In this document: positions 37,332-48,022 of the stretch, in pieces
How positions within the stretch are numbered: position 1 is the first letter of the stretch
Layout: every line of letters begins with the position of its first letter
Assembly: GCF_026340255.1 (NCBI RefSeq)
Contig: NZ_JAPEPJ010000001.1
Location: 744,001 to 808,000 of the forward strand
DNA from: Streptomyces sp. NBC_01408
GTDB taxonomy: Bacteria > Actinomycetota > Actinomycetes > Streptomycetales > Streptomycetaceae
Length of the DNA stretch: 64,000 nt
Direction: 5' to 3'
Translations under genes and position numbers: made by a program
The notes under the pieces: model-generated
The model's database searches: none
What the model was told of the DNA's origin: nothing
Seen by the model: only the letters and a program-made list of their open reading frames with translations

Positions 37332-38231
37332 TCAGCGCGCGGCGGCCCGCTCCAGCTCGGCCAGGGTCGCGGCCACGGCCGGCACCCGGGCCAGGTCGGG
37401 CAGGGTCAGCGCGACGACCTCCCGCTCGACGGCCGGTTCCACCACCAGGGTGCTCACGCCCTTGGCCCGTACGGACTCCACCGCGAGCTCCGGCAGCACC
37501 GCGACGCCCAGCCCCGCGCCCACCAGCCCCACCACCGCCGGATAGTCGTCGGTGGCGAAGTCGATGCGCGGGGTGAAGCCCGCCCCCTCGCACACCTCCA
37601 CCAGATGGCGGCGGCAGCGCGGGCAGCCCGCGATCCAGGGCTCGTCCGCCAGCTCCGCCATGCCCACCCGTTCGGCCCCGGCCAGCGGATGCCCTTCGGG
37701 GACCAGCCCGACGAGCCGGTCCGTCAGCAGCGGCCGCACCACGAGGTCCTCCCACTCGGCGGCGGAGCCGGAAGAGCCGCCGTAGCGGAAGGCCAGCGCC
37801 AGATCGCAGTCGCCCTCGCGCAGCATCTCCACCGAGCGCGGCGGTTCAGCCTCCACCAGGGAGATACGGGTCCCCGGGTGCTCGGCGCGCATCGCCGCGA
37901 GCGCGGTCGGCACCAGCGTGGAGCTGCCGCTGGGGAAGGACACCAGCCGGACGCGGCCCGCGCGCAGCCCGGCGATGGCCGCGACCTCCTCCTCGGCGGC
38001 GGTCAGCCCGGCCAGGATTCCGGCGGCGTGGCGGACCAGGGCCTCACCGGCCTGGGTCAGCCGCATCTCGCGGCCGGTGCGGATGAGCAGCGGGGTGCCG
38101 GCCGACTGCTCCAGCGCCTTCATCTGCTGGGAGACGGCCGGCTGGGTGCAGCCGAGCTCGCGGGCGGCGGCGGAGAAGGATCCGGTCCCGGCGACAGCGC
38201 GCAGAACCCGGAGATGACGTGCCTCGATCAC
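37332..38231 (-). CDS. LysR-family transcriptional regulator
   Basis: 299 residues. Winged helix-turn-helix in the first 65 (MIEARHLRVLRAVAGTGSFSAAARELGCTQPAVSQQMKALE), then a two-subdomain effector-binding region (QLR-type SGSSTLVPTALAAMR, and later PWIAGCPRCRRHL with two Cys). It is divergent from the MOSC gene with an 80-bp gap, the usual layout for a LysR target, so it may control that gene. The effector is unknown. Confidence 0.9.
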   Translation of the reverse strand: MIEARHLRVLRAVAGTGSFSAAARELGCTQPAVSQQMKALEQSAGTPLLIRTGREMRLTQAGEALVRHAAGILAGLTAAEEEVAAIAGLRAGRVRLVSFPSGSSTLVPTALAAMRAEHPGTRISLVEAEPPRSVEMLREGDCDLALAFRYGGSSGSAAEWEDLVVRPLLTDRLVGLVPEGHPLAGAERVGMAELADEPWIAGCPRCRRHLVEVCEGAGFTPRIDFATDDYPAVVGLVGAGLGVAVLPELAVESVRAKGVSTLVVEPAVEREVVALTLPDLARVPAVAATLAELERAAAR

Positions 38232-38311
38232 CCTTCGAGCATAAGGCCTGCTTTGACTGCGGCGCCAATACCCATGCGCCCCTTTGGGACCGCTCGGCTA
38301 GCGTGTCCTCC

Positions 38312-39007
38312 ATGACCCACGGCACCACTCATCTGATCTCCGTGAACATCGGCCGCGCCACGGCCGTCGACTACGCCGACATCGGCGTGACCGGCATCGG
38401 CAAACGCCCCGTGCCCGGCCCGGTCCGCGTGTTCGCCCCCGGTCCCAAGGCCACCGGCCTCGGCAGCGGCCTGGAGGGGGACAGCGTGTGCGACCGGCGC
38501 CACCACGGCGGCGACCACCAGGCGGTCTACGCGTACGCCCGCGAGGACCTCGACCGGTGGGAGCGCGAACTGGACCGCGAACTGCCCGACGGGATCTTCG
38601 GCGAGAACTTCACCACCTCCGGCATCGACCTGAACACGGCGCGCCTCGGCGACCGCTGGCGGGTCGGCGCGGACCTCGTCCTCGAAGTGGCCTCCGCCCG
38701 CATCCCGTGCCGGACCTTCCAGGGGGCCCTCGACGAGCCCGCCTGGGTCAAGCGGTTCACCGCGCAGGCCCGCCCGGGCGCGTACCTCCGGGTGATCCAG
38801 GAGGGCTCGGTCTCCCCCGGCGACCCCGTCGAGGTCATCCACCGGCCGGACCACGACGTGACGGTGGAACTCTGGTTCCGCGCCTTCACCACCGAGCGCG
38901 CCCTGCTCCCGCGCACGCTCGCGGCGGGCGAGGCGATGGAGCCCTCGGCGCACGAGACCGTACGCCGGTACGTGGAGAAGTACGGGGCGGGGTCCGGCCC
39001 GGAGTAG
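38312..39007 (+). CDS. MOSC-domain protein
   Basis: 231 residues resembling YiiM-type MOSC proteins: VCDRRHHGGDHQAVYAYAREDLDRW near the N-terminus, GENFTTSGIDLNTA in the middle, and the conserved Cys in ARIPCRTFQG. MOSC domains are sulfur-carrier or molybdenum-cofactor-dependent modules that reduce N-hydroxylated compounds in some members. TAGCGT lies at 38299-38304, so the ATG at 38312 may be leaderless. Divergent from the LysR gene. Confidence 0.88.
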   Translation: MTHGTTHLISVNIGRATAVDYADIGVTGIGKRPVPGPVRVFAPGPKATGLGSGLEGDSVCDRRHHGGDHQAVYAYAREDLDRWERELDRELPDGIFGENFTTSGIDLNTARLGDRWRVGADLVLEVASARIPCRTFQGALDEPAWVKRFTAQARPGAYLRVIQEGSVSPGDPVEVIHRPDHDVTVELWFRAFTTERALLPRTLAAGEAMEPSAHETVRRYVEKYGAGSGPE

Positions 39008-39038
39008 AGCCGGCAGCCGGGGAAGCTAGGTTGCGCCT

Positions 39039-39812
39039 ATGACGACTGCGTTGATTACGGGATCCACGGCGGGCATCGGCGCCGCCTTCGCCCGGCGGCT
39101 CGCCGCCCAGGGCCACAATCTGGTGCTGGTGGCACGCGATGCGAAGCGGCTCGGCGAGCAGGCCACCGAACTGCACGACCGGCACGGCATCGAGGCCGAG
39201 GTGCTGGCCGCCGACCTCTCCACCGACGCGGGCATCCAGTCGGTCGAGCACCGCCTCGGCGACCGCACGCACCCCGTGGACCTGCTGGTCAACAACGCGG
39301 GCTTCGGCAACAAGGGGCGTTACCTCGAGGTCTCGATGGCCGACGAGCTCGCCATGATCAAGGTGCACGTCGAGGCGGTGCTGCGGCTGACCTCGGCGGC
39401 CACCTCCTCGATGCGCGAGCGGGGCCGGGGCGGCGTGATCAACGTGGCCTCGGTCGCGGCGTTCGTACCGCGCGGCACGTACGGGGCGAGCAAGGCCTGG
39501 GTCGTTCAGTTCACCCAGGGCGCGGCGCGGGACCTCGCGGATTCCGGCGTACGGCTGATGGCGCTGTGCCCGGGCTTCGTGCGGACGGAGTTCCACCAGC
39601 GTGCGGGCATGGGCACCGACAACATCCCGGGCTGGCTGTGGCTGGACGCCGACAAGCTGGTGGCCGCGGCCCTGGCCGACCTGGCGCGGGGCAGGACCGT
39701 GTCGATCCCGGACCCGCGGTACAAGGCGCTGATGGGCGTGGTGAAGCTGGCGCCGCGCGGGCTGCTGGGCGGGGTGTCCTCGCGTACGGGCCGCAAGTAC
39801 GGCCCCCAGTAG
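39039..39812 (+). CDS. Short-chain dehydrogenase/reductase
   Basis: 257 residues. NAD(P)-binding TGSTAGIGAAFARRLA at the N-terminus, NNAGFG, catalytic Ser near VASVAAF and the YGASK dyad (Tyr and Lys). Resembles the DltE/oxidoreductase subgroup. The ATG at 39039 has no ribosome site but a TAGGTT box lies 6-12 bases upstream, so a leaderless start is possible. Substrate unknown. Confidence 0.9.
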   Translation: MTTALITGSTAGIGAAFARRLAAQGHNLVLVARDAKRLGEQATELHDRHGIEAEVLAADLSTDAGIQSVEHRLGDRTHPVDLLVNNAGFGNKGRYLEVSMADELAMIKVHVEAVLRLTSAATSSMRERGRGGVINVASVAAFVPRGTYGASKAWVVQFTQGAARDLADSGVRLMALCPGFVRTEFHQRAGMGTDNIPGWLWLDADKLVAAALADLARGRTVSIPDPRYKALMGVVKLAPRGLLGGVSSRTGRKYGPQ

Positions 39813-39928
39813 CGTCAGTAGCGTTCACGACCCGCCGGTGAGCGGCCACCAGAGCCGACCCTGAAGCCGCCAAACGGGCTAAGTCTCCCTAAACTGGACA
39901 TGTCCTATCTCCAGCGGGAGGCGACGCG

Positions 39929-40639
39929 ATGACATTCGTACAGGTGATCGATTACGAAACCCGGCGGTTCGATGAGATGAACGCGCTCATCGACCGCTGG
40001 GCCGAGCAGAGCAGCGGCAAGCGCACCGCCACGCACACGATGATCGGCCAGGACCGCGAGGCCCGGAACCACTACGTGGACATGGTGGAGTTCGCCTCGT
40101 ACGAGGAGGCCATGAAGAACTCCCAACTCCCGGAGACAGACCGGATGTTCCAGGAGATGGTGGCCCTCTGCGAGGGAATGCCGAAGTTCATGAACCTCGA
40201 TGTGGTCCGCGACGAGCACCTCAACAAGGAGCTCGCCAACCGGGTGTTCCAGGAAGCCGCCATGGGCGGCAACATGAGCGTCCTCGACGACTGCTTCGCG
40301 ACGAACTACATCGACCACGACGTCAGCAAGGAGGAACCCACCGTCATCGGACGCGAGGGCATGCGGTCGGACATGGAGGCGTGGCGTGCGGCCTTCGACA
40401 TGACCTTCGAGCCGACGGCCCAGCTGGCCGAGGGCGACATGGTCACGACGGTGTGGAACTGGCGCGGCACCCACAAGGGGACGTTCATGGGAGTCGCCCC
40501 GACCGGGAAGACGTACGAGATGTCCGGGAGCACCACCTTCCGATGCGAGAACGGAGAGATCATCGAGGGCTGGTGGCACTACAACCCCGGCTCCCTGCAA
40601 CGCCAGATGGGCGGGTCCGGATCGCCCTACGGATCCTGA
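39929..40639 (+). CDS. Two-domain protein: ABM-like barrel plus SnoaL-like domain
   Basis: 236 residues. The first 95 (MTFVQVIDYETRRFDEMNALIDRW, then the MVEFASYEEAM pattern) look like a dimeric alpha-beta barrel. The second half is a SnoaL-like polyketide-cyclase fold (VLDDCFATNYIDHDV, GMRSDMEAWRAAFDMTFE, WNWRGTHKGTFMGVAPTGK). GGGAGG lies 8 bases before the ATG. Stand-alone SnoaL-like proteins have many roles and no polyketide genes are nearby, so function is open. Confidence 0.82.
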   Translation: MTFVQVIDYETRRFDEMNALIDRWAEQSSGKRTATHTMIGQDREARNHYVDMVEFASYEEAMKNSQLPETDRMFQEMVALCEGMPKFMNLDVVRDEHLNKELANRVFQEAAMGGNMSVLDDCFATNYIDHDVSKEEPTVIGREGMRSDMEAWRAAFDMTFEPTAQLAEGDMVTTVWNWRGTHKGTFMGVAPTGKTYEMSGSTTFRCENGEIIEGWWHYNPGSLQRQMGGSGSPYGS

Positions 40640-40659
40640 AGCCCGAAGCCGACCACGGG

Positions 40660-40695
40660 GAAGGCCCCGCTCCGCGGATGCGGAACGGGGCCTTC
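40660..40695. terminator. Bidirectional terminator at the groEL1 3' end
   Basis: 16-bp stem with one mismatch (40660-40675 with 40680-40695), loop GGAT, between convergent genes. Confidence 0.85.
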
Positions 40696-40711
40696 TCGGC
40701 GTGGAGCGCGA

Positions 40712-42349
<1,638 letters not shown>

Positions 42350-42473
42350 TCAGTCCTCTCGTTGCGATCGGCCGCTCACCGCGACCGCCACCGCCTGGAA
42401 CGAACTACGCCCCTCGCCGCCCGGCATCAGCAGGGTGACCAGGGGCGCAGCTCAAATCAAAACTTGAAGCGAA

Positions 42474-42782
42474 TTACTTCTCGACGATCGCGAGCACGTC
42501 GCGAGCCGAGAGGACGAGGTACTCCTCGCCGCTGTACTTCACTTCGGTGCCGCCGTACTTGCTGTACAGCACGACGTCGCCGACGCTGACGTCCAGCGGG
42601 AGACGCTGGCCGTCCTCGAAGCGACCCGGGCCCACGGCGAGGACGACGCCCTCCTGGGGCTTCTCCTTCGCGGTGTCCGGGATGACCAGGCCGGAGGCCG
42701 TGGTCTGCTCGGCGTCGAGCGGCTGGACCACAATGCGGTCCTCAAGCGGCTTGATGGCAACCTTGGAGCTGGCGGTCGTCAC
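42474..42782 (-). CDS. groES: 10-kDa co-chaperonin GroES
   Basis: 102 residues, complete: [17 protein letters not shown], the mobile loop [18 protein letters not shown], and [21 protein letters not shown]. It caps GroEL. First gene of the groES-groEL1 operon, preceded by two CIRCE operators and a vegetative promoter. Confidence 0.97.
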   Translation of the reverse strand: MTTASSKVAIKPLEDRIVVQPLDAEQTTASGLVIPDTAKEKPQEGVVLAVGPGRFEDGQRLPLDVSVGDVVLYSKYGGTEVKYSGEEYLVLSARDVLAIVEK

Positions 42783-42878
42783 GATCCGACCTCCCCCTTC
42801 GGAGATCCGGGGTTAACTGTCTGGGGTGGCGACCAGGTCGATCCGTCGTCGCGGGTGCCGGACCTGCCTGTCGCTACG

Positions 42879-42905
42879 TTGGCACTCACCCGGGGTGAGT
42901 GCCAG
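42879..42905 (-). promoter_or_regulatory. CIRCE operator, copy 1
   Basis: TTGGCACTC, 9 bases, GAGTGCCAG. HrcA binding site placed around the transcription start of groES-groEL1. Confidence 0.93.
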
Positions 42906-42910
42906 GTGCG

Positions 42911-42940
42911 ACACTATTCCGGCGATTAGCACTCGGTCAA
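42911..42940 (-). promoter_or_regulatory. groES-groEL1 promoter
   Basis: Minus strand TTGACC (42940-42935), 18 bases, TAGTGT (42916-42911). The -35 lies inside the second CIRCE copy. Confidence 0.8.
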
Positions 42941-42952
42941 GCGGAGTGCCAA
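42926..42952 (-). promoter_or_regulatory. CIRCE operator, copy 2
   Basis: TTAGCACTC, 9 bases, GAGTGCCAA, overlapping the -35 box. Confidence 0.95.
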
Positions 42953-42997
42953 TTCTCGCCGCCGGTGGTGTCGCTCCGGCCGCCCGTCCGAAGCTGC

Positions 42998-43166
42998 GGC
43001 CGGGCCCCTGGGGCTCCGCCCCGGACCCCGCGCCTCAAACGCCGGCGGGGCTGGATTCGGCCCTGCCTTCGCCGGGTGCCCTGCGGGCGGCTCGGCCGGG
43101 GCCTGGTCGGTGGGGTCGGTCCGCGGGGCCGCTCCGGGTTGTCTCCTCGGCTCGCGCACTGAGCCC
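42998..43166 (+). repeat. Dispersed GC-rich repeat, long copy
   Basis: About 170 bp closely matching, in inverted orientation, 61767-61926, with a small internal length difference. It contains the core GGGGCTCCGCCCC hairpin, CGCGCCTCAAACGCCGGCGG and the end CTCGCGCACTGAGCCC. It lies exactly where the 5' end of the next gene is missing. The interval 42953-43186 contains nothing else I can support. Confidence 0.85.
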
Positions 43167-43186
43167 GACCCGACGCCATCGGCCCA

Positions 43187-43671
43187 GGTTGCGCGCCCAC
43201 GGCGACACCACCCCGGTGCTCATGCTCACCGCCAAGGACGGCGAGTACGACGAGGCCGAGGGCCTGGACTCCGGCGCGGACGACTACCTCACCAAGCCGT
43301 TCTCCTTCGTGGTCCTGGGCGCCCGCATCCGCGCGCTCGCCCGCCGCGCCGGCGCCCCCGACCGCGGCACGCTCCAGGTCGGCGACCTCGTCCTCGACCC
43401 ACCGGCCCGCCGCTGCCGGCGCGGCTGCCAGGACATCGAGCTGACCGCCCGCGAGCTCGGCGTCCTCGCCTGTCTGATGGAGCAGCCCGGCCGGGCCGTC
43501 GCCAAGCAGGACATCCTCGACGAGGTCTGGGACGCCCCCCACGGCATCGACCCCAACATCGTCGAGGTCTACGTCTCCTCGCTGCGCAAGAAGATCGACG
43601 CACCCTTCGGCCGCCGCTCGATCCTCACCGTGCACGGCACCGGCTACCGCATGTCCCCCGACGGTGGCTAG
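43187..43671 (+). pseudogene. Response regulator (OmpR family) truncated at its 5' end
   Basis: Recognisable similarity starts abruptly at RLRAHGDTTPVLMLTAKDG, which is the middle of a receiver domain. The C-terminal half of the receiver (DYLTKPFSFVVL) and the whole winged-helix DNA-binding domain (ELTARELGVLACLMEQPG, YVSSLRKKID, TVHGTGYRM) follow. About 75 residues are missing, including the acidic pair and the phospho-acceptor Asp. The sequence replacing them is the dispersed repeat. In-frame ATG 43223 could start a remnant, but no ribosome site is visible. The kinase that follows overlaps by 8 bp and is intact. Confidence 0.8.
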
Positions 43672-45043
43672 CGCGAGCCCCCGCGCGAGCATCCGCGCGC
43701 GCACCGCCGCGGCCGCGGCCCTCGCGATGGCCGCCGTCCTGGCCGTCGGCGGGCTGTGGCTGCACAGTCTGCTGCGGGCCAATCTGCTCGACAACACCAC
43801 CGGCCGCACCGAACTCGCCGCCCGCAAGGTCGCCGCCCAGCTCGACAGCCGGACCCTCCCGCCCGACGGCCGGCTGCCCGCGCCCGAGGGCGGGGTGGAC
43901 CTGGTCCTCGTACGGGACGCGGCCGGGCGGACCGTCGCCACCAGCGGCGACCCGGAGGACGCCCCCGACCTCGGCGAGCTGCGACCGGGGCCCGGTGAGG
44001 ACTCCCGCTCGGCCGTGCTGCCGCCCGCCCGTCCCGGCCTGGAGCGGCGGGCGGTGGTGGCCGTCGAGGTGCCCGGCGTGCCGGGGGCGCACGACGCGGG
44101 CACGGTGTACGCGATGACCGTGCTCGGCGACGTGGACGACGCGACCCGGGCCGTCGCGGCCGGCCTGCTCGCCGGGGCGCCCCCGCTGATCGGCTTCGCC
44201 GCGGCCCTGGCCTGGTGGGTGACGGGCCATGCGCTGCGCCCGGTGACGGCGATCCGCACCGAACTGGCGGCGGTCACCGCCAGCGAGCTGGACCGCAGGG
44301 TTCCGGATCCGGGCGGGGCCGACGAGATCGCGCAGCTGGCCCGGACCGTCAACGACACGCTGGACCGGCTGGAGCGCTCCGACGCGCGGCAGCGGCAGTT
44401 CACCGCGGACGCCTCGCACGAGCTGCGCAACCCGCTGGCCGCCGTCCGGTCCCGGCTGGAGGTGGCGCTGGCCATGGACCGCCCCGACCGGGAGTCGGTG
44501 GCGGCCGCGCTGGCCGATGCCGAGCGGCTCCAGGGGATCGCGGCGGACCTGTTGCTGCTGGCCCGGCTGGACGGCGGGCCGCCGCCGCGGACCGAGCCGG
44601 TGGACCTGGCGCTGCTGGCCGCGGAGGACCTGGCCCGCCGGCGTGAGCCCCCGGTCGGGCTACGGCTGGACGCGCGGGCACCCGTACCGGCGGCCGGGGA
44701 TCCGGCGCGGCTGGAGCGGGCACTGGCCAACCTCGTGGACAACGCCCTGCGGCACGCCCGCGCGGAGGTCGTGGTCCGGGCGGAGGGGTCCGGGGACGGC
44801 TGGGCGGTGCTGGAGGTGACGGACGACGGCCCGGGCATCCCGGAGGCGGACCGGGACCGGGTCTTCGAGCGGTTCGTACGGCTGGACGCGGACCGCGGCC
44901 GGGCCGGCGGCGGGACCGGGCTGGGCCTGGCCATCGCCCGGGAGATCGCCCGGGCGCACGGGGGCGACGTACGGGCGCTGCCGGCGCCCGCCGGGGGCGC
45001 GCGGCTGGTCCTGCACCTGCCCGCGCGGCGGCAGCGGGCCTGA
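43664..45043 (+). CDS. Sensor histidine kinase (HisKA type), partner regulator truncated
   Basis: 459 residues. Two membrane helices (about 13-35 and 168-188) flank an outer domain of 130 residues. A HAMP region follows, then HisKA with ASHELRNPLAAVRSRLE. The ATPase has N box NLVDNALRHA, G1 DDGPGIP, F box RFVRL and G2 GTGLGLAIA. GTG 43664 overlaps the stop of the truncated regulator. The kinase looks fully functional, so it is now either an orphan or signals to another regulator. Confidence 0.92.
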   Translation: MASASPRASIRARTAAAAALAMAAVLAVGGLWLHSLLRANLLDNTTGRTELAARKVAAQLDSRTLPPDGRLPAPEGGVDLVLVRDAAGRTVATSGDPEDAPDLGELRPGPGEDSRSAVLPPARPGLERRAVVAVEVPGVPGAHDAGTVYAMTVLGDVDDATRAVAAGLLAGAPPLIGFAAALAWWVTGHALRPVTAIRTELAAVTASELDRRVPDPGGADEIAQLARTVNDTLDRLERSDARQRQFTADASHELRNPLAAVRSRLEVALAMDRPDRESVAAALADAERLQGIAADLLLLARLDGGPPPRTEPVDLALLAAEDLARRREPPVGLRLDARAPVPAAGDPARLERALANLVDNALRHARAEVVVRAEGSGDGWAVLEVTDDGPGIPEADRDRVFERFVRLDADRGRAGGGTGLGLAIAREIARAHGGDVRALPAPAGGARLVLHLPARRQRA

Positions 45044-45050
45044 AGCCGCT

Positions 45051-45075
45051 TTCAGGATCTTCAGGTTTTCCTCAG
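45051..45075 (+). promoter_or_regulatory. Possible OmpR-type binding repeats before the LCP gene
   Basis: TTCAGG at 45051 and 45060, then a looser TCCTCAG at 45069, spaced about 9 bp apart and lying 26-50 bp before the start. Direct repeats of this kind are typical of OmpR-family sites; the adjacent regulator would be the obvious binder, but it is truncated. Confidence 0.35.
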
Positions 45076-45100
45076 CGCGGGGGCCGCAGCATCGACAGGC

Positions 45101-46369
45101 ATGAGCGCGCACCGGAGGAAGACGACCGCCCGAGGCCGCCGGACGTCCGGCCCGACGTCCCGCCCGACGCCCCGCCCGATGCCCCACCGGCCGTCCCGCC
45201 GCAGGCGCCTGGGCCGCACCCTGCTGATCACGGGCTTGGCGCTGGCGGTCATGGCGGGCGGCGGCGCCTGGTACCTGTACCGGGACCTGGCCGCCGGCAT
45301 CGGCAGTTCCAAGGCCCTGCAAGGCGCCGAGAAGTCGACGTCGGGCGATACGAACATCCTGCTCATGGGTCTGGACAGCCGTAAGGACCAGAACGGCCAG
45401 GGCCTGCCGCAGGACGTCCTCGACAAACTGCACGCCGGCAGCTCGGACATCGGCGGCTACAACGCGAACACCCTGATCCTGCTGCACGTGCTGGGGGACG
45501 GCAGCCAGGCGAAGGCCTTCTCGGTCCCGCGCGACGACTTCGTCGACATACCCGGGCACGGCAAGGACAAGATCAAGAAGGCGTACGGGCTGGCGAAGGA
45601 GAAGAGGCAGGAGCAGCTCGCCGGGCAGGGGGTCAAGGACTCCCGGCAGTTGGAGCGGGACGGCCGGGAGGCGGGGCGGAAGGCGCAGATCGAGACGGTG
45701 CGCGCCTTCCTGGGGGTCCCGGTCGACCACTTCGCCGAGCTGAATCTGGCCGGTTTCTACCACCTGGCGGACGCGCTGGGCGGCGTACCGGTGTGTCTGA
45801 AAAAGGCGGTGAAGGACAGCTACTCGGGCGCCGACTTCCCGGCCGGCCGGCAGACCCTCGACGGCCGGCAGTCGCTCGCCTTCGTGCGCCAGCGGCACGG
45901 CCTGGACGGGGGCGACCTGGACCGGACGAAGCGGCAGCAGGCCTTCCTCGCGGGTGCGACGCAGAAGCTGAACTCGGCAGGGACCTTCACCGACCCGGGG
46001 AAGCTGATCAAGCTGATCGACGCGGCGAAACAGGACGTGGTGACGGACGAGGGGTGGGATCTGCTGTCGTTCGTGAAGCAGGCGAAGAACCTGTCCGGCG
46101 GCCGGGTGCACTTCACGACGCTTCCCATCGAACGCTTCGGAAGGAACCATGGGGAGGACGTCAACGTCGTAGATGATATGAAGATAAAGCGCCTCATTGC
46201 CGAGCAGATCGGGCCGAAGCCGACTGCGAGCCCGAGCGCACCGGGGACCCCGGTCGCACCGGCACCGGTGTCACGTGAGGCGTCACCCCCCTCCGCGTCC
46301 CCGCCACCGCCGGCTTCGCCGCCCACCCCCTCCACCCCGGACGGCGGCGGCATCCCGTGCGTGGACTGA
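45101..46369 (+). CDS. LytR-CpsA-Psr family protein
   Basis: 422 residues. An Arg/Pro-rich cytosolic start, one membrane helix (about 41-60), then an outer LCP domain: DTNILLMGLDSRKD, NANTLILLHVLGDG, SVPRDDFVDIPG with the conserved Arg/Asp, and RQRHGLDGGDLDRTKRQQ. A Pro/Ser-rich tail of about 50 residues follows. LCP enzymes attach glycopolymers to peptidoglycan from polyprenyl-phosphate carriers. It overlaps the FtsW/RodA-family gene by 13 bp, supporting a wall-assembly operon. Confidence 0.93.
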   Translation: MSAHRRKTTARGRRTSGPTSRPTPRPMPHRPSRRRRLGRTLLITGLALAVMAGGGAWYLYRDLAAGIGSSKALQGAEKSTSGDTNILLMGLDSRKDQNGQGLPQDVLDKLHAGSSDIGGYNANTLILLHVLGDGSQAKAFSVPRDDFVDIPGHGKDKIKKAYGLAKEKRQEQLAGQGVKDSRQLERDGREAGRKAQIETVRAFLGVPVDHFAELNLAGFYHLADALGGVPVCLKKAVKDSYSGADFPAGRQTLDGRQSLAFVRQRHGLDGGDLDRTKRQQAFLAGATQKLNSAGTFTDPGKLIKLIDAAKQDVVTDEGWDLLSFVKQAKNLSGGRVHFTTLPIERFGRNHGEDVNVVDDMKIKRLIAEQIGPKPTASPSAPGTPVAPAPVSREASPPSASPPPPASPPTPSTPDGGGIPCVD

Positions 46370-47751
46370 GGCCCCTGACGACGGCGGGGTCCCGCCGCCG
46401 GACCGAAGCCCTGCTGCTGCTCCTCGTCGTCACCATCGCCGTGTTCGGGCACGTGTGCGCGGGCCTGGCGATGAACGGGGAGCTACCCGCCAACCTCACG
46501 GGCTTCACGATCAGCCTGACCCTGCTGTCGCTGGTGGGACACCTGGGCGTGCGCCGGTTCGCGGCCTACGCGGATCCGCTGATCCTGCCCCTCGCCATGC
46601 TGCTGACCGGGCTCGGACTGGTCCTGCTGCACCGCCTCGACCAGGGGTACATCGAGCGGTACAACTCGGATGCCAACGCGCCCGGGCAGCTGATGTGGAC
46701 GGTGGTCGGGGTCGCCGCCTGCATCCTGGTGCTGGCCCTGCTGCGCGACCACCGCCTGCTGCAACGCTTCATCTACATCACCATGGCCGTCGCGCTGGTG
46801 CTTCTGATCGCACCGGCGTTCTTCGGCGCGGACACGTACGGCGCGAAGCGCTGGATCAAGCTCTTCGGGTTCTCGCTCCAGCCCGGCGAGTTCGTGAAGA
46901 TCATGATCGCGATCTTCTTCGCCGGCTACCTGGTCATCCACCGGGACTCGCTGGCCCTGACGGGCCGCAAGTTCCTCGGCGTGCGGCTGCCGCCGATGCG
47001 GCAGCTCGGACCGATCATCACGGTGTGGATCGTGTCCATGCTCGTTCTGGTCTTCGAGCGCGACCTCGGCACCTCGCTGATCTTCTTCGGCGTCTTCGTG
47101 GTGATGCTCTACGTGGCCACCGAGCGCACCAGCTGGATCGTGTGCGGCCTGGTCATGGCCTCGGTGGGCGCGTTCGTGGTCGGGTCGACGGAACCGCACG
47201 TCAAGGCGCGGGTGGCGGCCTGGCTCAACCCGCTGTCGTACTACTGGGAGACCCGGCCCCCGGGCGTCACCTCGGATCAGTCCGCGCAGGCGCTGTTCAG
47301 CTTCGGCACGGGCGGGATGTCCGGCACCGGGCTGGGCATGGGCCACCCGGAGCTGATCGCGTTCGCGGGGCGCAGCGACTTCATCCTGACGACGGTGGGC
47401 GAGGAACTCGGCCTGGCGGGGGTGATGGCCGTACTGATCCTGTACGCGCTCCTCGTGCAGCGGGGCCTACGGATGGCACTGGGCGCCCGCGACCCCTTCG
47501 GCAAACTCCTGGCGGTGGGCCTGGCCTCGGCGCTGGCCCTCCAGGTCTTCGTGGTGGCGGGCGGCGTGACGGGCCTGATCCCCCTGACGGGCAAGGCCCT
47601 GCCCTTCCTGGCCAAGGGCGGCTCGTCCCTCCTGGCCAACTGGATCATGATCGCCCTCCTCCTCCGCATCAGCGACAGCGCGGAACGCGGACGCGAGGCG
47701 GACGCCCGCGGCCCGGCCGAAACGACGATCACGCCGGTGGTGCGGGTGTAG
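46357..47751 (+). CDS. FtsW/RodA/SpoVE-family protein
   Basis: 464 residues with ten or more membrane segments. Signatures: GAKRWIKLFGFSLQPGEFVKI, ERDLGTSLIFFGVFVVMLYVATER, and near the end GLIPLTGKALPFLAKGGSS. SEDS-family glycosyltransferases polymerise lipid II. The GTG at 46357 lies in the end of the LCP gene. No class B penicillin-binding protein gene is adjacent here, so its partner is not visible. Confidence 0.94.
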   Translation: MRGLRPLTTAGSRRRTEALLLLLVVTIAVFGHVCAGLAMNGELPANLTGFTISLTLLSLVGHLGVRRFAAYADPLILPLAMLLTGLGLVLLHRLDQGYIERYNSDANAPGQLMWTVVGVAACILVLALLRDHRLLQRFIYITMAVALVLLIAPAFFGADTYGAKRWIKLFGFSLQPGEFVKIMIAIFFAGYLVIHRDSLALTGRKFLGVRLPPMRQLGPIITVWIVSMLVLVFERDLGTSLIFFGVFVVMLYVATERTSWIVCGLVMASVGAFVVGSTEPHVKARVAAWLNPLSYYWETRPPGVTSDQSAQALFSFGTGGMSGTGLGMGHPELIAFAGRSDFILTTVGEELGLAGVMAVLILYALLVQRGLRMALGARDPFGKLLAVGLASALALQVFVVAGGVTGLIPLTGKALPFLAKGGSSLLANWIMIALLLRISDSAERGREADARGPAETTITPVVRV

Positions 47752-47787
47752 GGGGCGGGGGCTTGGGGGGCTTCGGGGGGGGCGGGG
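47751..47787 (+). other. G-run cluster (possible G-quadruplex) after the FtsW/RodA gene
   Basis: Five G runs of 4-8 bases separated by 1-4 bases begin at the last base of the stop codon, meeting the usual quadruplex pattern on the plus strand and in the mRNA. The rest of 47752-48022 (271 bp) shows no gene. Confidence 0.5.
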
Positions 47788-48022
47788 CAGAGCTTCGGGG
47801 GGTGGGCCGGTGGCTTCGGGGAGCCATGTGCCTGCGGGGCCTGATCAGGGATGAGCGGCCGGGTGCCAGCGGCCCAGCCAGAGCAAAACCCCGACCAGAC
47901 CCCCGGCCGGAGCGAGAAGCGCGTCAAATCGCTATGCGCTCCTCAAGGACGGCGTCCGGCGGCCGTCAGTGGCCGGTCAAGAGCCGCCTGCGGCAGAGAA
48001 CACAGCGTCAGCCTCGGCTGCG

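Noticed and set aside
42826..43186. In-frame extension of the truncated response regulator
   Set aside because: It is translated repeat DNA (Arg/Pro-rich), lacks receiver motifs, and has no ribosome site.
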